Assembly: GCA_035318985.1 (NCBI GenBank)
Contig: DATHDP010000112.1
Location: 1 to 64,000 of the forward strand
Direction: 5' to 3'
Length of the DNA: 64,000 bases
Source of the DNA: VBAS01 sp035318985
GTDB lineage: Bacteria; Bacteroidota; Bacteroidia; Chitinophagales; Chitinophagaceae
Shown here: positions 50,893 through 60,096 of the stretch, one piece after another
How the letters are laid out: every line of letters starts with the position of its first letter
Position numbering within the stretch: the first letter of the stretch is position 1
The notes under the pieces: model-generated
Seen by the model: only the letters and a program-made list of their open reading frames with translations
Database searches by the model: none
What the model was told of the DNA's origin: nothing
Program-made: the position numbers and the translations under genes

Positions 50893-53800
50893 TTATTCTT
50901 TTTTTACTCCGATCACCGGCAAAGTTTTTTCGTGGATCAATTGATTAAGCTTTACTACATCTTCAGCCATGATCTTTTTAAGCTTATTCAGCTGTTCATC
51001 AATTAGAGGTACCAATTCCGCATATGCATCTTTTGTTTGTTTTGAAAGCCCTGATTGACCAGCAGCAGATGCATTATATATGCTTGAAAGCTTATCATCG
51101 AGTTTAATTGGATAATTCAAAACATCCTGTCCGCTCTTTGCTTTTGTTTGATGCAATGCTTCTTCAACTGCAGTCATTTGTTTGTTAACTGTATCGATCT
51201 GTTGCTTTACTTCTTTCGGTAGGTCCTTGCCAACTCTTGCGCTGAGATCATTCATTTGTTGCCTTACTTCGCGGATGTTTTTGATCGCTTTCATGATCTC
51301 AGTAGATTTATCCCGGATAGTGATCAAATGATTGAATTGTTCTTCGTACTCCGTTAATGAAGTTTTATAATTCGGGTCACCAACAATAGTAAACGGAACT
51401 TCGGTCGAATCGCTGCCTGATTTGAATTTTGCAAAATAATTTCCAGGTGCTGCTTTTGGTCCGCCAACAAACCCATTCCATAAGATCAACCCTTCTACTC
51501 TTTCCGCTTCAGCATAATTCATATCCCATTCAAACTGGTTCATTCCTTTTGCAACTTCAAATTTATCTGCAGGTGTTTTAGCTGTTGTAGAAAAAGTTTT
51601 GATCGTTTTTTTATTCTTGTCCAAAACTTCTATAGAAAGTTTGGTTGAATCAATTGCGTTTGCCATATAATAATTAAATACAACACCATTTGGCGGGTTC
51701 ATCCCAACATTGCGCATATCAGTTGTTGCTCCACGACCTCCGCCGCCACGTCTACCACCGCCCGGCATACGATAAGCAGGATTCACACTAAAGACATGCA
51801 GGTTTTTATTTAATACATCAGCATTCTTTTCCTGCAATACAGTCAGGTCATCTAAAATATAAATGCTTCTTCCCTGTGTGCCTACTATCAGATCATTGTT
51901 TTTAATAGTAAGATCTGTAATAGGAACTTCAGGTAGATTCAGTTGAAATGGTTTCCAGTTTGCTCCATCATCATAAGAAATATACATTCCATATTCGGTG
52001 CCTGCATATAATAAGCCTTGCTTTTTTCGATCTGCACGAAGACATCTTGCAAAGTGCAGAATATTAATTCCATTTACAATTTGCTTCCATGTCTTGCCAT
52101 AATCTTCTGTTTTATATATATACGATTTGAAATCATCCAGTTTATACCTTGTGCCTACAATGTAAGCTGCGCCTTTTTTAAACGGATCCACTTCAATGCA
52201 GTTCCACATGATCCATTGTGGAATATTTTTTGGAGTCACATTCTCCCAGTTCTTGCCGCCATCTTTACTTACGTTTATCAAGCCATCATCACTGCCTGTC
52301 CAAAGCAGATCTTTTTCAACCCAGCTTTCCGTTGCATAAAAAATAGTACAGTAATATTCAACACTTGTGTTATCCTGAGTTATGGGTCCCCCACTTGAAG
52401 CTTGTTTCTTTTTATCATTTGTTGTCAGATCAGGTGAGATCATCTGCCATGTCTTCCCTTCATCTTCGGTTGCGAAAAGATGATTACCTGCTGCATATAA
52501 TTTTTTAGGATCATTTGGTGAAAAGAAAATAGGATAGTTCCATTGAAAACGATATTTCGCTGCTTCGGCACCAGCACCCATATTATCAATTGGCCACACA
52601 TTTATTGCACGGCTTTCTCCTGTACGATGATCCAGTCTTTGTAATAGCCCCATATAATTTCCACCATAAGTAATATCAGGATTCAAAGGATCAGCAACGA
52701 TATAACCGCTTTCACTTCCTGCTGCATTTTCCATATCGGTTGCAGTAATTGCTGCGCCGTAAGTTCTGCTCCTTATTCTGAAAGCACCATTATCTTGTTG
52801 CGGCGCAAGCACACGATAAGGAAATGCATTATCTGTACTTACACGATACACTTGTACGGTAGGCTGGTTTTCATAAGTGCTCCAGCTTGTCCCCATATTA
52901 AAGGAAACTTGTGCGCCACCATCATCAGCAACGATCATTCGATTTGGATCTTCCGGATCGATCCAAAGATCATGGTGATCGCCATGCGGTGTATTGATGG
53001 ATTGAAATGTACGGCCGCCATCATTGCTTCGCATAAAATTCACATTGGGACAATAAACACGGTTCTCATTTTTTGGATCAACAAAAACTTTTGTATAATA
53101 CCAGGCACGTTGACGAATGTTATTGTCACTTGATGTTAATGTCCATGTATCTCCGCCGTCAGCACTCATATACAACCCGCCATCTTTATTTTCAATGATG
53201 GTATAAATTTTATCTGTATTTGATGGAGCTACTGCAACACCCACGATTCCCCACGCCCCTTTTGGTAATCCTTTCTTTGCTGAAATATTTGTCCATGTAT
53301 CTCCGCCATCAGTACTTTTCCATAAACCGCTGCCATCGCCACCACTTTCTAATGAATAAGGAGTTCTTATTAATCGCCATGTACCTGCATAAAATACATT
53401 TGCATTACCTGGTTCCATTACCAGGTCACTGCAACCTGTTTGATCATTTATGAATAATGTCCGTTTCCATGATTTTCCACCATCGATTGTTTTGTAAACA
53501 CCACGCACCAGGTTGGGACCAAACAAATGTCCCATTACTGCTACCCAAACTATATCAGGATTTTTTGGGTGGATAACAATTCGGATAATATGACGTCCAT
53601 CTTTTAAGCCGATATTTTTCCAGCTCTTACCGCCATCATCACTGCGCCACATGCCACCAAGACCTTCGCTTACATTTCCACGCATTGTATTTTCTCCTTC
53701 GCCAACATATACTATTGTTTCATCAGAAGGAGCAACTGCTACTGCTCCGATAGAGCTTCCAAAATATTTATCAGAAATATTGTTCCAGTTGCCGCCACCA

Positions 53801-54048
53801 TCTGTTGTTTTCCAAACACCACCGCCGGTAGCACCAAAATAAAATGTGTTTTTATTTTTATAGCTGCCAGTTGCAGCGCCACTACGTCCTCCACGGAAAG
53901 GGCCGATCAACCGATATTTCATTTTTGAAAATAATTGCGAATCCAAATTTGATTCAGGAGAAACTGCGGTATTTGACTTTGAATTTTTTTGTGCAGTTAA
54001 AGAACAGATACAGCCAATGCTGATCAGTAATAAAAAAAACTTTCTCAT
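50893..54048 (-). CDS. Secreted Asp-box (BNR/VPS10-like) beta-propeller protein
   Basis: A 1051-residue protein with a signal peptide (MRKFFLLLISIGCICSLTAQ). About ten Asp-box turns of the S-x-D-x-G-x-T/S-W type are visible, for example TDGGGNW, SDDGGKSW, TIDGGKSW, SADGGDTW and SKDGGKNW. They belong to a sortilin/VPS10-like or sialidase-like pair of propellers (about 45-740). The C-terminal 300 residues include a beta-sandwich and a helical segment. No sialidase arginine triad was identified, so catalysis is not claimed. It is probably periplasmic or on the surface. Confidence 0.88.
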   Translation of the reverse strand: MRKFFLLLISIGCICSLTAQKNSKSNTAVSPESNLDSQLFSKMKYRLIGPFRGGRSGAATGSYKNKNTFYFGATGGGVWKTTDGGGNWNNISDKYFGSSIGAVAVAPSDETIVYVGEGENTMRGNVSEGLGGMWRSDDGGKSWKNIGLKDGRHIIRIVIHPKNPDIVWVAVMGHLFGPNLVRGVYKTIDGGKSWKRTLFINDQTGCSDLVMEPGNANVFYAGTWRLIRTPYSLESGGDGSGLWKSTDGGDTWTNISAKKGLPKGAWGIVGVAVAPSNTDKIYTIIENKDGGLYMSADGGDTWTLTSSDNNIRQRAWYYTKVFVDPKNENRVYCPNVNFMRSNDGGRTFQSINTPHGDHHDLWIDPEDPNRMIVADDGGAQVSFNMGTSWSTYENQPTVQVYRVSTDNAFPYRVLAPQQDNGAFRIRSRTYGAAITATDMENAAGSESGYIVADPLNPDITYGGNYMGLLQRLDHRTGESRAINVWPIDNMGAGAEAAKYRFQWNYPIFFSPNDPKKLYAAGNHLFATEDEGKTWQMISPDLTTNDKKKQASSGGPITQDNTSVEYYCTIFYATESWVEKDLLWTGSDDGLINVSKDGGKNWENVTPKNIPQWIMWNCIEVDPFKKGAAYIVGTRYKLDDFKSYIYKTEDYGKTWKQIVNGINILHFARCLRADRKKQGLLYAGTEYGMYISYDDGANWKPFQLNLPEVPITDLTIKNNDLIVGTQGRSIYILDDLTVLQEKNADVLNKNLHVFSVNPAYRMPGGGRRGGGGRGATTDMRNVGMNPPNGVVFNYYMANAIDSTKLSIEVLDKNKKTIKTFSTTAKTPADKFEVAKGMNQFEWDMNYAEAERVEGLILWNGFVGGPKAAPGNYFAKFKSGSDSTEVPFTIVGDPNYKTSLTEYEEQFNHLITIRDKSTEIMKAIKNIREVRQQMNDLSARVGKDLPKEVKQQIDTVNKQMTAVEEALHQTKAKSGQDVLNYPIKLDDKLSSIYNASAAGQSGLSKQTKDAYAELVPLIDEQLNKLKKIMAEDVVKLNQLIHEKTLPVIGVKKE

Positions 54049-54097
54049 GTGTTTTGTGTTAGGGGAATGAAGTTAGTGATTTACCTTTATCCAAATC

Positions 54098-55762
54098 ATG
54101 AGCATGAATTCATTTTCTATAAGTGGCAATCTTGTTGACGTACATCAAAAAAAAATTTATGCTGCTGAGATAACTGTGAAGGAAGGAATGATACATTCTA
54201 TTAAACCAACTCACGACTCACAACTCACAACTCATAACTATATCCTTCCCGGTTTTATCGATGCACATGTTCATATTGAAAGTTCCATGCTTGTTCCATC
54301 TGAATTTGCAAAATTGGCAGTTGTGCATGGTACCGTTGCCACAGTAAGTGATCCGCATGAGATTGCCAACGTTTGCGGTATGGAAGGAGTCGAGTTTATG
54401 ATAGAAAATGGAAAAACAGTTCCGTTCAAATTCAATTTTGGTGCGCCGAGCTGTGTACCTGCCACCATTTTTGAAACAGCAGGAGCAGCATTGGTTTCAA
54501 CTGATGTTGAAAAGCTCTTAAAAAGAGATGAAATAAAATATTTAAGTGAAATGATGAATTTTCCCGGTGTGTTGAATGAAGATGAAGAAGTGATGAAGAA
54601 GATCGCAGCTGCCCATCGTTTATTAAAACCTGTTGATGGCCATGCGCCGGGATTAAGAGGCGAACAAGCCAAACAATATATAGCTGCTGGTATCACCACC
54701 GACCATGAATGCTTTACCAAAGAAGAAGCATTAGATAAGTTACAAAATGGGATGAAGATCCTCATTCGTGAAGGAAGCGCCGCTAAAAATTTTGAAGCAT
54801 TGATCGATCTGCTGAATGATTATCCAAACCAAATGATGTTTTGCAGTGATGATAAACATCCGGATAGTTTAGTGCTGGGGCATATTGATCAATTATCCGA
54901 AAGAGCGGTGGCAAAAGGTATAAATGTATATAAGGTATTACAAGCTGCTTGTATTAACCCTGTTTTACATTATAAGTTAGATGTCGGGTTATTAAAAGAA
55001 GGCGATCCGGCAGATTTTATTGTGGTGAAAGATCTTGAAAAATTTAAAGTAGTGAAAACTTATATCAATGGAGAACTCGTTGCAGAAGAAGGAAGATCGA
55101 AAATCGAAAGTAGAGAGTCGAATGTGATCAATAATTTTTCATGCAGTAAAAAAGAAGTTAACGATTTTCATTATCTGCTGAATAAATATGGTGATGAAGA
55201 AAATATAGAACAAGTAAATGTCATTGAAGCACTGGACGGACAACTCATCACAAATAAATTATTAAAAAGTATTACAGAAGTAAGTGTTAGAAATGGTTTA
55301 CTTGAAAGCAACCCTGGTAACGATATTTTAAAGATCGTTGTGGTAAATCGTTATAACGATACCCCTATTGCAAAAGCATTCATCAAAAACTTTGGATTAA
55401 AGCAAGGAGCTATTGCCTCATCAGTTGCACACGACAGTCACAACATAGTTGCAGTTGGTGTTGATGATGAAAGTATTTGCAAGGCAGTAAATATGGTTAT
55501 AGAAAAAAAAGGAGGAGTAAGTGCAGTTGATAATGAGAAAGAAATGGTTCTTGCATTACCGGTTGCCGGGCTAATGAGTAATGAGGATGGTTATAAAGTT
55601 GCCGAATCATACACCGCTATTGATAAAATGGTTAAAAAAGAATTAGGTTCTACCCTCTCATCGCCATTTATGACGCTTTCTTTTATGGCATTGCTGGTTA
55701 TTCCACATTTAAAACTGAGTGATAAGGGTTTGTTTGATGGAGACAGTTTCAGTTTTGTATAA
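54098..55762 (+). CDS. ade: Adenine deaminase with two repeat-derived in-frame insertions
   Basis: A 554-residue amidohydrolase: LPGFIDAHVHIESSM (metal-binding HxH), GTVATVSDPHEIANVCG, VDGHAPGLRGEQAKQYIAAGITTDHE, and the C-terminal SSVAHDSHNIVAVGVDD of the Ade family. It converts adenine to hypoxanthine. The sequence is interrupted in two loops: residues ~37-48 (PTHDSQLTTHNY, DNA 54206-54240, ctcacaactcacaactca type) and ~331-342 (EEGRSKIESRES, DNA 55091-55123). Both keep the frame and look like intergenic repeats. A strong terminator follows the stop. The start may be ATG 54098 or 54104. Confidence 0.92.
   Translation: MSMNSFSISGNLVDVHQKKIYAAEITVKEGMIHSIKPTHDSQLTTHNYILPGFIDAHVHIESSMLVPSEFAKLAVVHGTVATVSDPHEIANVCGMEGVEFMIENGKTVPFKFNFGAPSCVPATIFETAGAALVSTDVEKLLKRDEIKYLSEMMNFPGVLNEDEEVMKKIAAAHRLLKPVDGHAPGLRGEQAKQYIAAGITTDHECFTKEEALDKLQNGMKILIREGSAAKNFEALIDLLNDYPNQMMFCSDDKHPDSLVLGHIDQLSERAVAKGINVYKVLQAACINPVLHYKLDVGLLKEGDPADFIVVKDLEKFKVVKTYINGELVAEEGRSKIESRESNVINNFSCSKKEVNDFHYLLNKYGDEENIEQVNVIEALDGQLITNKLLKSITEVSVRNGLLESNPGNDILKIVVVNRYNDTPIAKAFIKNFGLKQGAIASSVAHDSHNIVAVGVDDESICKAVNMVIEKKGGVSAVDNEKEMVLALPVAGLMSNEDGYKVAESYTAIDKMVKKELGSTLSSPFMTLSFMALLVIPHLKLSDKGLFDGDSFSFV
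54206..54240 (+). repeat. CTCACAACTCA repeat inserted in ade
   Basis: The tandem run actcacgactcacaactcac followed by aactcataacta is of the same type as the right arm of the insertion in the sulfite reductase (15306-15333). It codes for low-complexity THDSQLTTHNY. Confidence 0.75.
55091..55123 (+). repeat. TCGAAAATCGAAAG repeat inserted in ade
   Basis: ggaagatcgaaaatcgaaag followed by tagagagtcgaa, a short tandem motif typical of Bacteroidota intergenic DNA, here within a coding sequence and read as GRSKIESRES. Confidence 0.65.
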
Positions 55763-55782
55763 AGGATAATAACTTATTAAGC

Positions 55783-55811
55783 AGGCCTGTCAGTACTGAC
55801 AGGCCTTTTTA
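55783..55811 (+). terminator. ade terminator
   Basis: A perfect 10-bp stem AGGCCTGTCA / TGACAGGCCT with a GTAC loop (55783-55806), followed by TTTT. It lies 21 bases past the ade stop. Confidence 0.9.
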
Positions 55812-55987
55812 TTTCTACCTGGTGTAGATAGTTTAAAATAGTGGGAAAATTATTGCGCAAAAACTATCAGCCATCTTACAATTTAAGCGCAACCTATTAT
55901 CAGGCAATGCCGATTTTATCCAAAAAAAATCTGGCATTCCGCTTGGATTATCTATAACGGAAATGATACTTAAAGTCAAAATGGGTT

Positions 55988-56317
55988 ATGAAAGGAATAC
56001 CAATAACAACTGTAGAAACTAACACCAGGCTTGCCGAAAGTCTTATTGAAGAGCATATAAACAATATGCATCACGCAGAAAAAAATTTTGGCAAAAAAGG
56101 CCAATTGAATGGCGGTGTTTTATGGGAAAACTTTGAAAGCTTTAGCTGGTGTTGCGAACACTCCCCTGTGAAAGGTACTATTGAGATCGGTTACTTAGAT
56201 AATGGTAACAGTAATGTGAAACACATTAGTATCCCTGTGGAAACGAATTTTGGCGTGGTTTGCACAAAAGAAAAAGAGAATAATTACAAAATTACCTGGA
56301 GTTATTCGCTTTCATGA
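55988..56317 (+). CDS. Small protein of unknown function, tandem paralogue 1
   Basis: A 109-residue, soluble protein without signal peptide: RLAESLIEEHINNMHHAEKN, then NFESFSWCCEHSPVKGTIEIGYLD, and KHISIPVETNFGVVC...NNYKITWSYSLS. The second half aligns with the next gene: GT(I/M)xI, then (H/N)I..P, F...C, E....Y.(I/L).W..S(L/M)S. I recognise no family. The pair suggests a small two-sheet protein duplicated in tandem. Confidence 0.65.
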   Translation: MKGIPITTVETNTRLAESLIEEHINNMHHAEKNFGKKGQLNGGVLWENFESFSWCCEHSPVKGTIEIGYLDNGNSNVKHISIPVETNFGVVCTKEKENNYKITWSYSLS

Positions 56318-56486
56318 ACAGGATCAATTAGTTCTTAAAATGACGTTTTCAAGAATTTTCACAAATCCTTTATAACCATTTTGAAGATTAAAGCATCATA
56401 TATAAAGACAGAAAGGAACAAGCATCTGTGATTAATGGCAAGTGACCCGGGAAAAAGATGATTGTAACCCCTCAAGTCACTTGATT

Positions 56487-56777
56487 ATGAAAAAGACTCT
56501 ACGCATTAAAGCAACCATCGACGAAGAAGCCTTTCTAGAAGATATGGTTGAAAAATTAGCCTTACGTCATAATTACACGGGTATCAATAAAAGAAAAAAA
56601 ATAGGTATTGATGATGTTCTTGAAACTTCATCCACTGAAACTTACGTAAGTGGTACTATGGCGATAGAAACGAAGAACCAGCACATCAATATGCCTTTTA
56701 TCACCAGTTTTCTATTTACCTGCATACAAGAAAGCAAAGACACCTATAGTCTTGAGTGGGGCATCTCTATGTCCTGA
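56487..56777 (+). CDS. Small protein of unknown function, tandem paralogue 2
   Basis: A 96-residue protein from ATG 56487 (MKKTLRIKATIDEEAFLEDM); an ATG at 56442 exists, but the first 15 residues (MTREKDDCNPSSHLI) seem non-conserved. The end, SGTMAIETKNQHINMPFITSFLFTCIQES then YSLEWGISMS, matches the C-terminus of the gene at 55988, so they are divergent duplicates. The N-terminal helix (EAFLEDMVEKLALRHNYTG) differs. Function unknown. Confidence 0.6.
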   Translation: MKKTLRIKATIDEEAFLEDMVEKLALRHNYTGINKRKKIGIDDVLETSSTETYVSGTMAIETKNQHINMPFITSFLFTCIQESKDTYSLEWGISMS

Positions 56778-56914
56778 TCTTTTCTTCTACTGGCGAAAAT
56801 ATTCGCAGTTTTTCACCGGTCTTTTCCCGTCATTCACCGACATCTCCCCCCTTATTACCTCTCATCCATTGTCTGTTCTGCATTGCCGTCATAGATTTGA
56901 TAAAATTTACAACT

Positions 56915-57742
56915 ATGACAGAGATCCAGGATTCCCGTGAACAAAGACGACAGGAAAGACAAAAGAGAAGGGAAGAAAGAAGACAGCGTTGGGCAAATGG
57001 TGCCCAGGGACAATTTGGTATAGTGACCAGTAGGCACAGCAATGTATTGACAGGAGCTTTTATTCTCATTATTGGTATTGTTGCTTTAATGAGAGCAACG
57101 ATCCCCGATTTTCCTGCTTGGGTATTCGATTGGCATACAGGAATGATAGCATTCGGATTATTTATCGGCATACGCCATAATTTTCGCGGTGGAGCATGGC
57201 TTATTCTTTTACTTGTTGGCGGTATTTTTCTTTTAAGAGACATATTCCCTGAATTTTCATTTAAAACCATTTGGCCTATTGTATTAATAGTAGTAGGCGC
57301 ATTTATTATCCTGCGGCCACGGCGCAGATGGAAGTGGGATGGTACAAAAAGAACTGAAGGAGCAAGTGATTCTTTTTTTAGCGAAGACATTGATTATACA
57401 AAAGATGATTTTGTTGACAGCACATCCATTTTTGGTGGAGCAAAAAAAATAATCATCTCAAAGAATTTTAAAGGCGGTGACCTTGTAAATATTTTCGGAG
57501 GTACGGAACTTGATCTTTCCCAAGCCGATTTTACTGGTATGGCGGCTATTGAACTCACAACAATTTTTGGTGGCACTAAACTTCTTGTTCCTTCAAACTG
57601 GTCAGTAAAATCTGAAGCTGTTACGATCTTTGGTGGCATAGAAGATAAAAGAAGAATGCAACAAATTACTGAACCTACTGAAAAGATTTTATTGATCAGG
57701 GGCACGGTGATCTTTGGTGGCATCGAAATAAAAAGTTTTTAA
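56915..57742 (+). CDS. LiaF-like membrane protein with IFGG repeats
   Basis: A 275-residue protein. A basic coiled N-terminus (REQRRQERQKRREERRQRW) is followed by four membrane segments (about 45-130, including IFLLRDIFP and FIILRPRRRWKW). The C-terminal domain has five IFGG-type strands (STSIFGG, NIFGGTELD, TIFGGTK, TIFGGIED, VIFGGIEIK), which form the LiaF/cell-wall-active-antibiotic-response fold. In Firmicutes LiaF restrains a kinase that responds to envelope stress. A kinase/regulator pair follows two genes later (58131, 59165). I start at ATG 56915; the upstream extension overlaps the preceding gene and is not family-like. Confidence 0.85.
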   Translation: MTEIQDSREQRRQERQKRREERRQRWANGAQGQFGIVTSRHSNVLTGAFILIIGIVALMRATIPDFPAWVFDWHTGMIAFGLFIGIRHNFRGGAWLILLLVGGIFLLRDIFPEFSFKTIWPIVLIVVGAFIILRPRRRWKWDGTKRTEGASDSFFSEDIDYTKDDFVDSTSIFGGAKKIIISKNFKGGDLVNIFGGTELDLSQADFTGMAAIELTTIFGGTKLLVPSNWSVKSEAVTIFGGIEDKRRMQQITEPTEKILLIRGTVIFGGIEIKSF

Positions 57743-57764
57743 CCATAAACCAAACCTTACTGAT

Positions 57765-58124
57765 ATGAACTGGTATCTTGCTAAAATCGTTTATCGAATA
57801 ATTTGTGGCGATGGTGATCACACCGCACAGTTTGATGAGCAACTTCGCCTGGTCTATGCCACAACTAAAGAAGATGCGTTTATTAAAGCGCAGCAAACAG
57901 GTAAAAAAGAAGAAGAGAAGTTTTATAACTTGAAACAGGAATTGGTACAATGGCAATTCATCAATGTTAGTGAGCTTTATAAGATCGGGGAAATGATAGA
58001 TGGTGCAGAGCTTTATTCACGCATTGAAGAAAAAGATGATGGTGACCTGTATACCGAAGTAATAAACAAAAAAGCACAGGGCATTCTTCATTCAGACACA
58101 CATGAACTCTTGCAATTGGTATAA
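57765..58124 (+). CDS. DUF4288 domain protein
   Basis: A 119-residue soluble protein: MNWYLAKIVYRIICGDGDH, then FDEQLRLVYATTKEDAFIKAQQTGKKEEE, and WQFINVSELYKIGEMIDGAELYSRI. This is the DUF4288 pattern, with an early YLAKIVYRI strand, a helix and a second strand. The function is not known. It lies 22 bases after the LiaF-like gene and 6 bases before the sensor kinase, so the four genes from 56915 to 59911 are probably an operon. Confidence 0.82.
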   Translation: MNWYLAKIVYRIICGDGDHTAQFDEQLRLVYATTKEDAFIKAQQTGKKEEEKFYNLKQELVQWQFINVSELYKIGEMIDGAELYSRIEEKDDGDLYTEVINKKAQGILHSDTHELLQLV

Positions 58125-58130
58125 ATAAGC

Positions 58131-59168
58131 ATGGCAACTTCTCCATTTTCTGTAACAAGATTCAGGATCATCTTCATCGTTTGCTGGTTAATAATATTTA
58201 TTGATCATGTGATACTGCTGCGCTGGTTTGGATTAAGCTGGACAACGGCTTTGGTTGATGGTGCCATAAATGATGCGTTGTTGATACTTGCTTGTTTCCT
58301 TGTGATCATGATGCTTCATTATTATTTACCGCAAAAAGAAAAGTATTTTCATCTTCTTACCTGGTGTTTTTTGATCACTGTCATTGTTATTTTAATTACA
58401 AAAGTTATTTTAAAAAATATTTACGTATCTAATGATGAATACATAACTTTTTTTAACCGCTCTATATGGGTCCGTAGTAGTCTTGATTTTCTTTTACTTG
58501 GATGTACGATTCTTATAAGCGTCATTTGGTACAACTGGCAGGAACAAACTGAACAGGAAGCAAGAAAACAGGATGCTGAAAAACTATCGAAGGAAGCTGA
58601 ACTTTTTAAACTGCGCCAGCAATTGCAGCCTCATTTTCTTTTTAATAGTTTAAATAGCATCAATGCCCTGATCGGTTCAAGACCGCAGGAGGCAAGAAAA
58701 ATGGTACAACAACTTTCCGATTTTCTGAGAGGAACTATAAAAAAAGAAGAACACCAATGGGTAACCTTAAAAGAAGAGCTTCAATACCTGCAACTATATC
58801 TTGATATTGAAAAAGTGAGATTTGGTCACCGGCTTGCAACAAGTATTGAATATGATGAATCTCTTGATGAATTAAAATTACCTGCATTGCTATTACAACC
58901 TATCATGGAAAATGCGATCAAATTTGGATTGTATGATACGATTGATGAGATCGAGATCACTTTAAAAGCAGTGAAAGAAGAAAATAATTTAGTAATAACC
59001 GTTACCAATCCTTTTGATCCTGAAACTTCAACGCCCAGGCAAGGAACAGGTTTTGGTTTACAGTCAGTGCAAAGAAGACTATACTTATTATTTGCACGAA
59101 ATGATTTGGTAATCACTGAAGCAAAAGAAAATATATTTACAACAACAATTAAAATTCCGCAGGCATGA
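58131..59168 (+). CDS. LytS/YehU-type sensor histidine kinase
   Basis: A 345-residue kinase with four N-terminal membrane segments (about 10-135). A coiled linker (QEARKQDAEKLSKEAELFKL) leads to the His_kinase domain with phospho-acceptor H168 in RQQLQPHFLFNSLNSINAL. The HATPase domain has ALLLQPIMENAIKFGL and GTGFGLQSVQRRL. It pairs with the LytTR regulator, which it overlaps by 4 bases. With a LiaF-like gene in front, envelope stress is a plausible signal. Confidence 0.93.
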   Translation: MATSPFSVTRFRIIFIVCWLIIFIDHVILLRWFGLSWTTALVDGAINDALLILACFLVIMMLHYYLPQKEKYFHLLTWCFLITVIVILITKVILKNIYVSNDEYITFFNRSIWVRSSLDFLLLGCTILISVIWYNWQEQTEQEARKQDAEKLSKEAELFKLRQQLQPHFLFNSLNSINALIGSRPQEARKMVQQLSDFLRGTIKKEEHQWVTLKEELQYLQLYLDIEKVRFGHRLATSIEYDESLDELKLPALLLQPIMENAIKFGLYDTIDEIEITLKAVKEENNLVITVTNPFDPETSTPRQGTGFGLQSVQRRLYLLFARNDLVITEAKENIFTTTIKIPQA

Positions 59169-59911
59169 GCAGCAAAGTGATCATAATAGATGATGAGCCA
59201 CTGGCAAGAAGCATCGTAATAGAATATATACAGCACTTCCCTGATCTTGTAGTTTCTCAAGTATGCAGTAATGGGTTTGAAGGATTAAAAGCCATTCAGC
59301 AATACAAGCCAGACCTTATTATTCTTGATATTCAAATGCCAAAGATCAATGGCTTTGAAATGCTGGAGCTTATTGAAAATCGTCCTGCTGTGATCTTTGC
59401 CACAGCATTTGATGAATATGCCATTAAAGCATTTGAAGCACATGCTATTGATTATTTATTAAAACCATTTAACCAGGATCGTTTTGAAAAAGCAATTAAA
59501 AAATGGAGAGAGCAGAAAAATAATTCAAACAGTGAAAAGCAAACAAAGCAATTATTGGATGATGTTTCACTAACTGCTCCACAAAGTGAAAGAATAGTAA
59601 TAAAGGATGGCAGCAAGATCAAAATAATTCCTATCCAGGATGTACACTATCTTGAAGCCGCTGATGATTTTGTAAAAGTGTTTACCAAAGAAGGTTATTT
59701 TTTGAAAAATAAAACCATGGGACATTTTGAACAAGTACTCGATCCTTCCCAATTCGTCCGTTCGCATCGTTCCTATATTGTCAATCTGCAACAAATAACA
59801 AGAATTGATCCTTACGAAAAAGACAATCATATTGCAATACTTCGCTCCGGTGCAAAAGTTCCGGTCAGTCGTACAGGCTATCCAAAATTGAAAGCAATTT
59901 TGGGTCTTTAG
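59165..59911 (+). CDS. LytTR-family response regulator
   Basis: A 248-residue regulator: receiver with D55 in LIILDIQMPKING and the ATAFDEYAIKAFEAHAIDYLLKPF segment, then a LytTR DNA-binding domain (about 140-245: RIVIKDGSKIKIIPIQDVHYLEA and the FVRSHRSYIVNLQQI strand). Partner of the LytS-type kinase at 58131. It is followed by a 185-base gap that holds no recognised element except a short repeat-like ttcggtacttcgactat at 59936. Confidence 0.95.
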   Translation: MSSKVIIIDDEPLARSIVIEYIQHFPDLVVSQVCSNGFEGLKAIQQYKPDLIILDIQMPKINGFEMLELIENRPAVIFATAFDEYAIKAFEAHAIDYLLKPFNQDRFEKAIKKWREQKNNSNSEKQTKQLLDDVSLTAPQSERIVIKDGSKIKIIPIQDVHYLEAADDFVKVFTKEGYFLKNKTMGHFEQVLDPSQFVRSHRSYIVNLQQITRIDPYEKDNHIAILRSGAKVPVSRTGYPKLKAILGL

Positions 59912-60096
59912 TCATACGATAAAACTATATTTCACTTCGGTACTTCGACTATACCAAGGATCCTCTTAGCACCTGATAACCATATTGCTATTTTAGATTT
60001 TTTTTATCTACATTTAGAGACTAATAGTTTATCTGTAGCCCTTCGAAATCTATAGCCTTCTTCCATTTGAAAAATCAGTTTATTTAAACAACGATT

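Noticed and set aside
56756..56914. N-terminal extension of the LiaF-like ORF
   Set aside because: It overlaps the stop of the preceding gene and is proline/serine-rich non-family sequence; ATG 56915 is preferred.
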